Shown here: positions 15,001-24,340 of the stretch, piece after piece
Numbering within the stretch: the stretch's first letter is position 1
Layout of the letters: the number at the start of each line of letters is the position of its first letter
Assembly: GCA_963082975.1 (NCBI GenBank)
Contig: OY720348.1
Location: 16,054,078-16,118,077 of the forward strand
Direction: 5' to 3'
Source of the DNA: Labia minor
Lineage: Eukaryota; Arthropoda; Insecta; Dermaptera; Spongiphoridae
DNA length: 64,000 nucleotides
Notes under the pieces: generated by a model
Databases searched by the model: none
Told to the model about the DNA's origin: nothing
The model's input: the letters and a program-made list of their open reading frames with translations, nothing else
Program-made: the position numbers and the translations under genes

Positions 15001-16183
15001 TAATTTTAATAAATTAATATTCGAGAGAATTTTGTAAGAGATTTTGCTGTAACTATTTCAGTCCGTTCTATCACTTTTTTAAAGGGATTGCTTCTTGCCA
15101 TTCTTTTTTTTTTAAATAAAACTAAAATAAATAGAGAATTTTTTTTTTATTTTTCTTAATATATATAGATTACATATATATTTTAAATCTAGTTAGAAAT
15201 AGAATCACAATAATATCCTTACATGAACTAAATATAAATTGTCATCCAGATTTTAGAAAATAATCAATGTCAATCAGTTTTTGCATTTAAATAAATAAAT
15301 AAAATGAATATAAAAAATAGCATTTATCACTTCTCTATTGATTCATTGATCTGAAAATTGAAAATTTTGTTTTTGAAATCATCTGAAGAAAATAAAAGAA
15401 TATCTTTACTGTATATGAGGTAAAATTTGTCTGAAATGTTATCTTAAAACTTCTCTAAAAGTTTAACAAAATTCAATAATATTAGATAAAAAAAAATGTT
15501 TTTTTTTCTTAGTGCTTCTACTGTCCTTTTTAGCAATTGTCAATCTTGTCACTTGTCAAACTATCCTGATGTATATACAAATGTATTGGTTCAATAGGAG
15601 ACAAGAAATGTATTGGCGTATTAGAAGAACATTTGCGATTCATCTAACAAAATAGTTATAATTTATGAAGGATAGTTATTGATTTCAATTAATATATATA
15701 GTCATCTATGAAAATATCTGACAGTATAAGGGAAATAAAAATGCTGATAAAAAATTTTTAAAATAAAAGACTAATTAAAAAGGGTTTAATTTTAGATTTT
15801 AAGGAATTTGATCTTTTTTACAATTATCTAAAATCGTTTGAAACTATTTAGGAAAAAATATTTTTAAAAAAATAAAAAATATTAATTAGCCAATAAAAAA
15901 TAGAACGAAACGGCTTCAAAAAGATTTTTTTTATTTTTAGTATGAAAATTGACAATTGTCTAAATTTATTTTTAAAAAAAATGTTTTAGTTATTAACTCA
16001 ATAGTTAGTTTTCTATTTTAAAAATTTTCGAAAATGATAATATATTTTTAAATCAGTAATTTTCTAATAGGTCATAAATAGAGTAATTTTAAAATTAAAA
16101 ATCATTTTTTTATAAATATATTTAAGAGGGTAAAAAAAATATTTGTTAATTTGAAATTATATTTATATATATACATATATATA

Positions 16184-16214
<31 letters not shown>

Positions 16215-17097
16215 GTGTGTATATAAGGCTAAAAGTTATTAAAAAAAAAAAAAAAAAAAAAAATTCTGGACAACTAAATTATTTCCAGAATTATTCCATT
16301 TTGTATTTTTAAATTTTATAGATATCTTTTAATTGATAAAATATATTTTTATTTTTTGGGGTAATCTTCGCTATAGTAGTAGTAGATGACGTCATAGAAA
16401 CAAGATGGCTATTACCCATTTTATTTAAAATGCAAAATTCTATATTAAAATTAAATCATTAATGATGGGCATAAAGGGTAATTGTCAAATATCAAAATGT
16501 TAGTTATTAAAAAATTATTTCTCTGATTTTTTATATGTAATTGTTTTCTCTATAAAATTAAAGCGATTTTGATATATAAATATGTATAAATACATATATC
16601 TATAGATATAGAAATCTATCTATATGTATATCTATACCTATATATATTTATTATAAAATCTATCTATATTTGTTAGTGTTAAATGTATAAACTAATATTA
16701 AAGTGTTCAAGTAGCCATATTGAATAATGCCAATATACCGCCAAATCAAATATTTGCAAATAAACAATATTTTCCCTTGAACAAATTGAAGTTTATTAAT
16801 AAAAAATAATATTTCGGAAATCACTCTAAAATAGAAAAACATATATGTGATTGGTGATTAATATAGAAAACAAACAAACCAATGACAATAACAGTATGAA
16901 TGAAGCATGGTTGTCTATTGGTTGTCCACTATACCTGTATTGTAGACATGAAGTTCGTCAACGATGCCTTCATTTCCACCACCAAATACTACCATAAGAT
17001 CTTTAATGGCTACAGCTCGATGTCCTTGTCGAGGCCTAGGTTGTGGGCCTGTTGAATTTCTCAATTGTTTCCACTTAAACATTTGTGTAGCCATCAT
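53..17097 (-). CDS. Hcf: Host cell factor (HCF/HCFC1 homolog), 3' end outside window
   Basis: Chromatin adaptor that links sequence-specific transcription factors to histone-modifying complexes through an N-terminal kelch propeller (family knowledge). Exons, minus strand: 17097-16935, 13976-13828, 13750-13590, 13145-12940, 9242-9051, 8958-8810, 8720-8069, 7986-7864, 7697-7036, 6901-6778, 6142-5894, 3328-3075, 2041-1816, 1467-521, 301-53. All phases agree, giving 1,502 codons. Residues 1-350 are kelch blades ([56 protein letters not shown]). FnIII begins near [15 protein letters not shown]. Then come low-complexity Ser/Thr/Pro sequence, a QK-rich repeat, an acidic stretch with TLASAALG, and the second FnIII pair starting at [19 protein letters not shown]. 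The last visible exon ends at GQSAWSE with a GTATTA donor, so the final FnIII lies to the left. The start is the first ATG of ATG-ATG before the kelch repeats; the frame stays open upstream, so a longer N-terminus is possible. The donor at 8069/8068 is the least certain junction. Vertebrate-type HCF proteolytic repeats are absent. Confidence 0.95.
2150..2620 (+). pseudogene. Decayed mariner-family transposase fragment
   Basis: Lies in the HCF intron 2042-3074, antisense to the gene. Broken frames read fragments of a mariner/SETMAR-type transposase in order: KLDKWIPHELNDRQ-like (about 2255-2315), FEVC SSLL-like, and PYSPD-like (about 2425-2445), followed by an LAEMCGIEW-like end. Stops and frameshifts are frequent. 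No terminal repeats are recognisable, so its limits are approximate. Confidence 0.6.
3329..5893. other. HCF intron holding a SINE
   Basis: Large AT-rich intron between the exons at 6142-5894 and 3328-3075. Apart from the SINE at 4582-4872 and A/T homopolymers (for example about 3900-3918), I see no recognisable element or open gene. Confidence 0.7.
4582..4872 (+). mobile_element. tRNA-derived SINE with target-site duplication
   Basis: The 5' part resembles a tRNA gene: an A-box-like TGGGGTAGCAGCGCTG at about 4600 and a B-box GGTTCAAGCCC about 40 bp further on. An unrelated body follows and the element ends in a T-rich tail (TTTTTTTTT). It is bounded by a 13-bp direct repeat TTATTATGTATTT (4569-4581 and 4873-4885), the signature of LINE-assisted insertion. 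It is much more GC-rich than the surrounding intron. Confidence 0.85.
6395..6590 (+). pseudogene. Possible LINE C-terminal fragment
   Basis: Within the HCF intron 6143-6777. A short frame starting at GGAGGATGAGATGGACGGG reads [10 protein letters not shown], which resembles the RRxRWxGHVxR block near the end of many non-LTR retrotransposon polyproteins. It is followed by WEQIGIAW-like sequence with stops. The match is too short for certainty. Confidence 0.35.
9243..11280. other. HCF intron, AT-rich part
   Basis: First 2 kb of a 3.7-kb intron. It contains homopolymers (A run at about 9857-9879) and a slightly GC-richer patch at about 10,110-10,200 that I cannot assign. No coding signal is seen on either strand. 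Confidence 0.6.
11293..11557. mobile_element. piggyBac-like MITE flanked by TTAA
   Basis: Terminal inverted repeats CCCCTCAAGC and GCTTGAGGGG are each bordered by TTAA (11293-11296 and 11554-11557), the exact target duplication of piggyBac transposases. The interior (257 bp) has no transposase frame, so this is a nonautonomous copy. It lies in the HCF intron 9243-12939. Confidence 0.8.
11558..12939. other. HCF intron, distal part
   Basis: AT-rich intron sequence with a purine-rich stretch at about 12,170-12,330. I recognise no gene, RNA or complete repeat here. Confidence 0.6.
14384..14400 (+). repeat. Poly(C) run of 17
   Basis: An uninterrupted run of C inside otherwise roughly 80% AT intron sequence of the HCF gene. 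It could be real or a sequencing/assembly artefact. Confidence 0.9.
14690..15075 (-). pseudogene. Non-LTR retrotransposon reverse transcriptase relic
   Basis: In HCF intron 13977-16934, same strand as the gene. Reading the minus strand gives [20 protein letters not shown] followed by ST, then, after a deletion and frameshift, [13 protein letters not shown]. These are the fingers/palm motifs of LINE reverse transcriptases. The catalytic YxDD block is not visible. No ends are identifiable. Confidence 0.75.
15076..16934. other. HCF intron 1 remainder with microsatellites
   Basis: AT-rich. It contains TA/TG repeats at about 16,158-16,222 and an A run at about 16,238-16,263. A palindromic TGACGTCA (CRE/ATF-type core) lies near 16,387, followed by AAGATGGC, a YY1-like core. 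These are candidate sites only. No coding signal is seen. Confidence 0.5.
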
Positions 17098-17599
17098 AAA
17101 AACATTATTCGATTGATTTGAGTACGCAATTGCATCAAATGTTAAGTTTATAAATGTTTTTCTCGACTTATCCCACCCAGCCCAGAAGAGGCGTTCGTGT
17201 CGTTTGGATCAAGCCGAACTTGTATAATGGCTGCCTTATTCGACACTACTTTAATCAAGTTAATTATTTTGTTTGTTCAAATTTTTTTAAATGTCTAAAA
17301 GGGACATTATATCAATTTCAAAATAAAAATGAAAAAATGCATGTTCTTATTTTATTAAAAAGATAAAAATAAATTATTCCCTCTATATATAAAATTGATT
17401 ATTTTACCATATAGTATTTTTCAATTTAAAATAAAAATTTATTTATTTTTACTAAAGAAAAATGAATAAAATAATATGTCATATATAAAATTCCCGTGTC
17501 ATGGTTTTAGAACAAGTATTCCTCTGAAACGGCTATAAAAAATAAAATAAATAATGTAATAAATAAATTCAAATTAGAAATAAATATAAAAATAAATTT

Positions 17600-17604
<5 letters not shown>

Positions 17605-17632
<28 letters not shown>
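17605..17632. repeat. (TA)n microsatellite
   Basis: Pure TA dinucleotide tract upstream of the HCF start region, just left of the Tc1 relic. Confidence 0.9.
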
Positions 17633-17633
<1 letters not shown>

Positions 17634-18200
17634 TTTTATATGAAAATGAATAAAATAATATACACTCGCGGACAAAAAAATCGAGCCACAGTCTATTTTT
17701 CTAAAACTTCACTTATTTCAGAATTTAGGCATCTGAATATAATAAAAAGGTGTCATTTATGTTCAAAATTTATTATAGTTTAATAATAAAAAAAATATGT
17801 TACATTGTAAACAATGGTTAATGGAAAAACAATTTGAATAAAAGCAAATTTTGTTATTTTAGAAAAATAATTAATTCTTATGTTTTTAAAATGTTATCTT
17901 ATTTTATTTTTATTTTTTTTCAAAAAAATTAATTTAATTTAAAATTTAAAAAATTTTAAAAGAACATTAGATAGTCTTTATTTCCATCTTAATATGGATA
18001 CAACACCCGAGTTTGCTGCCCAAATTCTAGCATTAATTCAAACCGGGCTATCACAACGAAGTGTCCACCAGTGTCCACAGAGTAGTGTCTCACAACAATT
18101 AAATTTAACACGTTCAACGGATCAAGTAATCTACAAACATTATAATGAGAGTGGGTCTTATCACTGACGCCACTGGTTCTAGGTACTTCCCATCTATATA

Positions 18201-18479
18201 GGATTGCCAACTCTATAAAGTTCCAAAATAGGACACCCCTAAAAAATTAGGTTTTATTTTTAGAAACAAATAGAAAAAATTTTCAAAAAGTCGAAAATGT
18301 TTAAAAGTCTGATACCAAAATCGTTTTAAAAGAGTCGACCATATTGAAAAAACTTGAATTTAGTACAAACACTGTTTGAAAAAAAGGACAAAAGGCGTCC
18401 TTCCCCAGTTTATGAAAGGACAAGGACAATAAGGAGTTAAAAAAGGACTGTCCTACCCAAAAAAGAGCAGTTGACAACT
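18201..18479. mobile_element. MITE with imperfect inverted ends (TTGCCAACT/AGTTGACAA)
   Basis: The left end GATTGCCAACTCTATAAAG ... TAGGACA is matched in inverse by the right end TGTCCTA ... GCAGTTGACAACT. The interior has no coding sequence. It interrupts the Tc1 transposase between the N-terminal and middle pieces. Target duplication is unclear. Confidence 0.5.
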
Positions 18480-18491
18480 CTACCCCTAGAT

Positions 18492-18795
18492 CAGTGATTC
18501 TCAACCACTGCCGCGGCACTTTAGTATGCCGCGAGATTTCAAAAGTGTGCCGCGAGATTATGAGGCTATTAAACATTTCCGAATTTGGTTCTAAAACAAA
18601 AAAAAGGTAAAACGTTTTGGGGACTAGGCTCTTAAAATTTTCTCAATATGGTTCTAAAAAAAAATAGGTAAATCGTTTTTGGGTCCACTTTTTTTCAATA
18701 TGATAAACTTTTACACTTATCTTTTTCTTTGTGTGCAGCCAAATTTTTAAACCATTAAAAATGTGCCGCGGTAAAAAAAAGGTAGAGAATCACTG
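18492..18795. mobile_element. hAT-type MITE A, 8-bp duplication CCCTAGAT
   Basis: Begins CAGTGATTCTCAACCACTG and ends GGTAGAGAATCACTG, imperfect inverted ends followed inwards by CCGCGGCAC/GTGCCGCGG. Flanked by CCCTAGAT at 18484-18491 and 18796-18803. The CAG...CTG termini and 8-bp duplication fit hAT transposition. No coding capacity. Confidence 0.85.
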
Positions 18796-18803
18796 CCCTA
18801 GAT

Positions 18804-19270
18804 CAGAGGTTCTTAAACTGTGGTCCGCGGACCCCTGGGGGTCCGCGAAGACTTTACTGGGGGTCCGCAAAGCCATCGTACAGGTGCTCGAGAAAATAAT
18901 GAGTCAGTTAAAACTTTATTTAATATAAAAGGAGGTATGGCATGGCTTTGTGAGGAAACAGAGATCAAATACCCAAATTCAACGAAATGTGCAAGAAAAC
19001 TATTGCTACCGTTTCCATCTTCATATTTAGCTGAATTTTCTTTCTTCAATATTATAATTTCTAATAAAATGTGTTCTACAATATGCAAAAAAATCGTTAT
19101 TCACCAATCCCTGTTAGAAATATTCAACATATATCCTTGTTCTTATGAGATCGTAAGCCAGAAATTATAACTAATAAAATGACGTAAAGTACCTAAAGTT
19201 GGGATGGGGTCCGTCAAAAAAAATTTCTCCAAGTGGGGGTCCGCGGAGTACATAAGTTTAAGAACCTCTG
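18804..19270. mobile_element. hAT-type element B with transposase C-terminal remnant
   Basis: Begins CAGAGGTTCTTAAACTG and ends TTTAAGAACCTCTG, with inner GTCCGCGG blocks. Flanked by CCCTAGAT at 18796-18803 and 19271-19278. Inside, a plus-strand frame reads EIKYPNSTKCARKLLLPFPS and YLAEFSF. This resembles the hATC dimerisation region of hAT/ZBED transposases, so it is an internally deleted derivative rather than a random MITE. Confidence 0.82.
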
Positions 19271-19396
19271 CCCTAGATGATCATTTTATAAAACTTACTG
19301 TATTACGAAATCGTCGACTAAACGCAATTCAAGTTCAACAGAGACTACGGGATGTCCGGGAGGGTGTCTTTAAGTTCAAGTAATGTGAGGGGAAGG

Positions 19397-20180
19397 TAAC
19401 GGATGAAACGATACGAAAATACAAGTACTTATTCGATACTTTTCTTTCGATACCAAGTACTTTTGTAACCAATACTTTGGAATCGAGTACTAAGTAGATA
19501 TGGGTCAAAAATACTTTTATTGATTCTCAGTATACGACCGCGATAATTAGTTTGAAAGAAGAATATTTATATTTTATTTCGTAAATTTCAACTAAATTGT
19601 ACTAGAAAGAATTTGAATAGTTTGTACCATTGTATTTTACTTTATGATTCTGTTACTACGCTGCGTAAGACGCAAGCAGAAGTTCGTTCAGGAGAACAGT
19701 AACATTTAATTTTTCTTGTTGTTTGTTAGCAATATGAGATTTTATCTATCTTTGTTCATTTATTTCTCTTTCCTATGAAACTGTCATTTCGAGTTTGTAA
19801 ACAATATTTGAAATTGGAAAATGATATAGATATTTGAAACTGTAATTAAACTAAAATAAATGAAATTCCATATTTTTATTTATTTAAATTTGCGATTATG
19901 TTTGTAGAAATTTCAATTTATGCGAATTATTATATTATATTATTTTATTTTTACCTCCTGAATTAATAAGCTTTTATATATACATATATGTATAATTTTG
20001 TCTAATTCAATAAATAGAATATCAGTGTACTTTTTGCTGTTATTATTTACCTGAAATTGTACGAAAAATTCGATCGATACGAGTAAGTACCGATATATTT
20101 CAATATATATTGAATTGGTATCGATACTTTACGACCGATACGGTCTCGAGTAAAAGTATCAGAGCACAGACCATCCGTTA
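19397..20180. mobile_element. Probable inverted-repeat element (TAACGGATG ends)
   Basis: Inverted ends TAACGGATG (19397) and CATCCGTTA (20172-20180) surround a segment with several copies of CGATACTT and its inverse AAGTATCG-like motifs near both ends. The Tc1 transposase reading resumes directly afterwards. No transposase is visible inside. Target duplication not found. Confidence 0.5.
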
Positions 20181-21004
20181 TCAGAGCTTACACCTCCTAG
20201 AGCTGCAATGAGCCCAAATGGACCCGAAACCACACTAGAATTCGCTCAGGAGCATGTTGAATAGACTCTGTAGGATTGGACCTGCGTATTTTTCACGGAT
20301 GAATCAAGAATATGTCTCCATGGCAACGATAAATGACAAAAAATCTATCGACGCCCAGGAGAGCGATATTCTCAATGTTGCATAATCGAGACAGTCAGTT
20401 TAGGTGGAGGATCTATAATGGTAAGGGAAGGTATATTCTTAGAAGCGAAAACATATCTTGTTTTCATTGGTGGAGTCCAAATAATAGGAGTGGTCTAACG
20501 TCTTTTCGGTATATTCAGGAAGTGCTTGAAAATTATGTGATGCCATATGCTGGCTTCATAGGGGAAAACATGTGGTTTATGCATGATAATGCAAAACCTT
20601 ACTGTGGAGAAATCGTGAAGAGTCGGTATTTGAACTATGGAGTGGCCAGAACGCAGCTCGAATCTGAATCCCATAGAACATCTTTGGGATGAACTAAAAA
20701 GAAGAGGAGCCAGAGATAATAATGTATCAAAAGGAATTGGGCAATGTCCCACAGGATTTCGCCTTCCGATTCATTGCTTCAATGAAAACAAGGATGCAGG
20801 GGGTTATTAAGGCACGTGGTGTAAATACTAACTTTTGATGAACTTTTATATTCAAAATTTGTGATATTTTTAAAAAATAATGAAATTATTCTTTACCTAA
20901 AATGACGAAGTTTGCTTATGTTCCTATTGTTTTTTTAAAAAAATTGTTTGGACAATGACAATTTTTTTTATTATTATTAATGGCAAAACAAAAAATGTTT
21001 ACTA

Positions 21005-21240
21005 GTGGTACAAGGTTTGTAGTGATGGTTGAGAAGCAGTCGAAGATGAACCTCGTTCTGGTAGACTTTCTATTTCAATCAATGAAGAAAACATTACCAG
21101 AATCTAAGATCTTGTACTTAGTAATCCTCGTGGTTAAGTATTAGAGACATTGTAGACATTACAGAATATCAAATGGATCATTTCAATTAATTTTGAATAA
21201 CTATTTAAATTTGGTTCGTGTGTCTTCTCGTAAATTATAA
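21005..21240 (+). pseudogene. Mariner transposase N-terminal fragment
   Basis: Broken frames read AVEDEPRSGRLSISINEENI, then LVLSNPRG-like sequence. This is the linker between the two helix-turn-helix parts of mariner transposases. It is interrupted by stops and no inverted repeats are seen. Confidence 0.65.
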
Positions 21241-21329
21241 TTTTATATACATGATGATGCATGATAAAGATAATTACATCTTTAAGCAAAAACACTTCGT
21301 TAAAATTTTTTTTATATTATAATTTTTTA

Positions 21330-21740
21330 ACCCGTGTGAGGGGGTAATTGAGGGGAATTTCGTTGAGATCCTATTAAATGCTGGGAATGCACCAAATGCA
21401 CCCAACTAATAGACTGTCATAGATACATATCCTGCGCACTGAAAATAAGATCTTTTGTTATGAACGAGTGAGGCAGGGTGAGATCTCCAGTATGTTTTTT
21501 TTTTTTTGTTTTAGTTTTTTGTTATGAGGGCAAGGTGAAGGAAATAGAAGAAGAAAAAGGAAAAAAGGTTTTTATCATATATATCAAATTTTGTATTATT
21601 TATTATTATTTGTTATTTTTTAATTTATTTTAAGTTGTTCTATATGTTACTATGTAATTCTGTTAACGGAAAAATTTGTATTAATTGTATGCCGAAGGCA
21701 AATAAAGTTTATTATTATTATTATTATATTATATTATTAT
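21330..21740 (+). mobile_element. 5'-truncated LINE 3' end with (ATT)n tail
   Basis: Ends in GCCGAAGGCAAATAAAGTTT followed by (ATT)n, the 3' tail style of several non-LTR retrotransposon clades. Upstream 400 bp are more GC-rich than the surroundings (GTGAGGGGGTAATTGAGGGG) and carry no intact frame. Confidence 0.6.
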
Positions 21741-21889
21741 AATTTTAAAATAAATGAAAAAGTATTTTCTTCATTAGTAAACCATTTAAAGCTGTGTTTT
21801 CCAAATTCATTTGGTCTAACGCGATCTTTTCGGAAAAAAATATTACTCACTGGCCACGAAAATTCATTGATATATATATATATATATAT

Positions 21890-22130
21890 ATTTAATTAAT
21901 TTTTTAATCTTCTTATACCGAGAAAAAACACCGAAAATTAGAGAAGACCTCTGGTGGTCAAATAATAAAACATGGTAGCTAATTAGAATATCAATGGATT
22001 TATATGCAAAATTTAATCATTTTTATCTCGTAAACTAGAAACGACCATATACTGCTTAAGGAAAATTTGTTTTGAATCAAAAAAGGAATCCACTGATATA
22101 GTTTTATCTAAATCCATCATACATCGGTTA
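21890..22130. mobile_element. Decayed relative of the 36.5-kb fold-back element
   Basis: Contains in order CACCGAAAATTAGAGAAGAC, ACATGGTAGCTAA, ATATCAATGGAT and TTTTTATCTCGTAAACTAGA. Each corresponds, with mismatches, to part of the element inside the glutaredoxin intron at 36,472-37,023. Borders are uncertain. Confidence 0.55.
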
Positions 22131-22321
22131 GACTAAACAATTACCGTTCTATTAATTTTTATCAATTTTTATTTTTTTATGAAAAAATACAATCTTCTAA
22201 ATCTCAATAATATATTTAAATGTTTTAAATTAATTGAATTTCATTATTCTTTATATTTATTTTTTTAATTATAAGTTTATCAATTCAATTTCTCTTCTCT
22301 TCTCACCTTACAAGCCAAGGA

Positions 22322-22480
22322 ATAATAATAATAATCTTTATTTAGACTACCATTTGTAATATTAACTATTATATATACTATATACCTAGTGACATGATCA
22401 AGATATGTTTATAATCATCTTGTCCATTTATGCCCTTGTTTATTGCTTACTCTTAGATATCTTTAATACAATCTTGAATA
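22322..22480 (-). mobile_element. Possible LINE 3' tail on the minus strand
   Basis: Reading the minus strand, the segment ends AGTCTAAATAAAGATT followed by (ATT)n, parallel to the tail at 21.7 kb but in the opposite orientation. Only the tail is recognisable. Confidence 0.4.
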
Positions 22481-22555
22481 AAATAATAAATTATATATAT
22501 TTAATAATTCAATTCAATTATATTAAAGAGAACCTGTATTATATAAAGTTTAAGG

Positions 22556-22680
22556 TATAGTAACGGGAAAATCTTATCGTTATGAGGGCGCTTTTGACGG
22601 GCAACGACAATGGGCTTTCTCAACTGATTGATTACCTGACAATAGTGCCCTCATGGCGATTACATTTTTCCGTCACTATA
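22556..22680. mobile_element. 125-bp MITE with TA ends
   Basis: TATAGTAACGGGAAAATCTT at the left is matched by the inverse of AAATTTTTCCGTCACTATA-like sequence at the right. The internal ATGAGGGCGC is mirrored by GTGCCCTCAT. Flanking TA fits Tc1/mariner-type insertion. No coding sequence. Confidence 0.7.
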
Positions 22681-22854
22681 CAACCAATTTTTATCCATGT
22701 ACATTTTATATTCTTCGAAGAGTGGCGGTTGTTTATGAAATCAAATTATATATTTGTTTTTTTTTATCTACAACTCCCGCACAATCATTATTTTTATTCT
22801 TTGAGACTATTATCCATTTTTCTCTCTCTCTAGGATATCAACTTTATTAAAAAA

Positions 22855-23080
22855 TAAGGGAATTGTAAATAAAACCACATATAGATATTTTATTCTAAAT
22901 TTATTCAAAAACACAAAAATTACACAACGTTTCGATTGTTCCTTCTGCAATCGTTATCAAGCGACTGCACTGTCCGAGCGTCCAGTGTCGAGTCGAAACG
23001 TTGGTTATTTTTTGTGTTTGTCAATAAATTGACAATAAAATATCAATATATGTGTGGTTTTATTTACAAAATTCCCTTAT
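22855..23080. repeat. Palindromic repeat with GAAACGTT motifs on both arms
   Basis: Left arm AAGGGAATTGTAAATAAAAC and right arm GTTTTATTTACAAAATTCCC are inverted copies. Each arm also carries CGAAACGTTG (minus strand on the left, plus on the right). On the left arm's minus strand it is preceded by TTGATAACGATTG and CAATCGAAACG, which can pair as a stem. This resembles the hammerhead-ribozyme pseudo-LTRs of Penelope-like elements. Confidence 0.55.
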
Positions 23081-24280
23081 AAATGAAAACAACCACCATT
23101 TTTTTACTATCGAGATAGTATTGCGATCACGAAAATTTTCGATGTTGAGATTTTGATGTTTTTATAAGTTTTGAAGGTTCCTGAATCATTTTCACTAAGG
23201 TTGAGAAAAATTCATTCTCACCACAATTCTAATCTCGTTTTTGTCTCTCGCACTTAGAACAAGGACATCTGTATAATTTCGGTATTCTTATTTGTTATTG
23301 GTTAGACCTGTAATCTCCCGTTGACATAAAAATGAACTCCTAATGAAATTTTACGAAGATATAAGAAAGGAGGCGGTTAAGACGGCTGTATAATTAAAAA
23401 GAATCAAAGATTTTAATACTAGAGAGCAGAGCATTCTTAAGGATTCCATTTCTCTGGCCTTGGAAAATATATTTCTGGACACTGTGTCCGTGAAATACAA
23501 CTTTGAATCAAACTTCGGTGATTTCAGAAAAAAATAATTGGCCAGACAAACCTACAATCTTTAAAAATGACGTAATTTAAGTCCGGTCTGGTATGGGACT
23601 TCCTAACCAACCTCCTGCCCCTGGCACAGAGAAATGAGAGCAATACACTGGAATAGTGGAAATTACAAAAAACAGAAAGAGACAAAAGGACTAAATTTAT
23701 TAACACATAACCCTTCTAGGAAGAAACGAAAATAAATTTTAGTAAATCAAGACTTGAAATGTGGAGATCTGTGAAAAAACGCATGTCGGTAGGAAATCGG
23801 GATTACAATACTCTTACTTTGAGAAAATTTAGAAATATTTTTTTATTGAAAAGTAATTACGAGGCTAAGTAATACTATTGGCTTAATTATTTCCAAAATT
23901 TTAATAATTAAAATAGGCCTTATTTGATCTTCCTAGGTATTTTATACTTTTTGCACTTTTTAATTTATCTGAAATAAAAATAATAAACTCATCAATAAAA
24001 AGAAACTATTAGTACCTTCAACAAAATAAACAAATCCTTAACTTTCACTTAATCAGGTTTGATTTTAGGATTTGGCAAGGTCTTGAATTAAATTTTTAAA
24101 AAATATATACTTCCCCTTCTGAAGTTTTCTAAAATAAATATATAATATAAATTTTTTCATATATATAATATATAATATCAAAATGCATATATCTTCATAT
24201 GAAGGAAAAATAAACATTTGTGATATGAATGAAAAATATTTAAAAATGATATATGTAGATTGTTACATTGTTCAAAGATC
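23081..24280. other. Intergenic, possible degraded element body
   Basis: Less AT-rich than its flanks between about 23,200 and 23,780. Many short broken frames are present on both strands. It could be the decayed body of the element whose terminal palindrome is at 22.9 kb, but I cannot identify a domain. Confidence 0.4.
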
Positions 24281-24283
24281 TTC

Positions 24284-24284
<1 letters not shown>

Positions 24285-24339
<55 letters not shown>

Positions 24340-24340
24340 A
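24285..24340. repeat. Compound microsatellite (AT)n(AG)n
   Basis: About 37 bp of AT repeats run directly into about 19 bp of GA repeats. The small reading frame across it is low-complexity and not a gene. Confidence 0.92.

Larger units (their letters stand above)
17661..20835 (+). pseudogene. Tc1-type transposon relic split by nested insertions
   Basis: A probable left end starts at TACACTCGCGGACAAAA (17661). Transposase pieces occur in colinear order on the plus strand: MDTTPEFAAQILALIQTGLS from 17994, DDHFIKLTVLRNRRLNAIQ around 19,276-19,340, and FTDESRICLHGN to WDELKRR from about 20,295 to 20,710. The last piece retains the DES, DNA and E positions of the DDE triad. Between the pieces lie the elements listed separately at 18201-18479, 18492-18795, 18804-19270 and 19397-20180. 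Frameshifts and stops are numerous. No matching right terminal repeat is visible. Confidence 0.82.

Noticed and set aside
16380-16410. CRE (TGACGTCA) as a definite promoter element
   Set aside because: A single palindromic octamer inside an intron is not enough evidence for regulation.
53-17097. Vertebrate-type HCF proteolytic repeats
   Set aside because: I looked for the Cys-Glu-Thr-His type repeat in the central exons and found none. The repeated QK motif is a different sequence.
18813-19088. 91-codon minus-strand frame in the hAT element
   Set aside because: The opposite strand carries the recognisable transposase-like sequence.
22900-23060. CRISPR-like or telomeric repeat structure
   Set aside because: Only one inverted pair is present, no regular spacer array, and the genome is eukaryotic.
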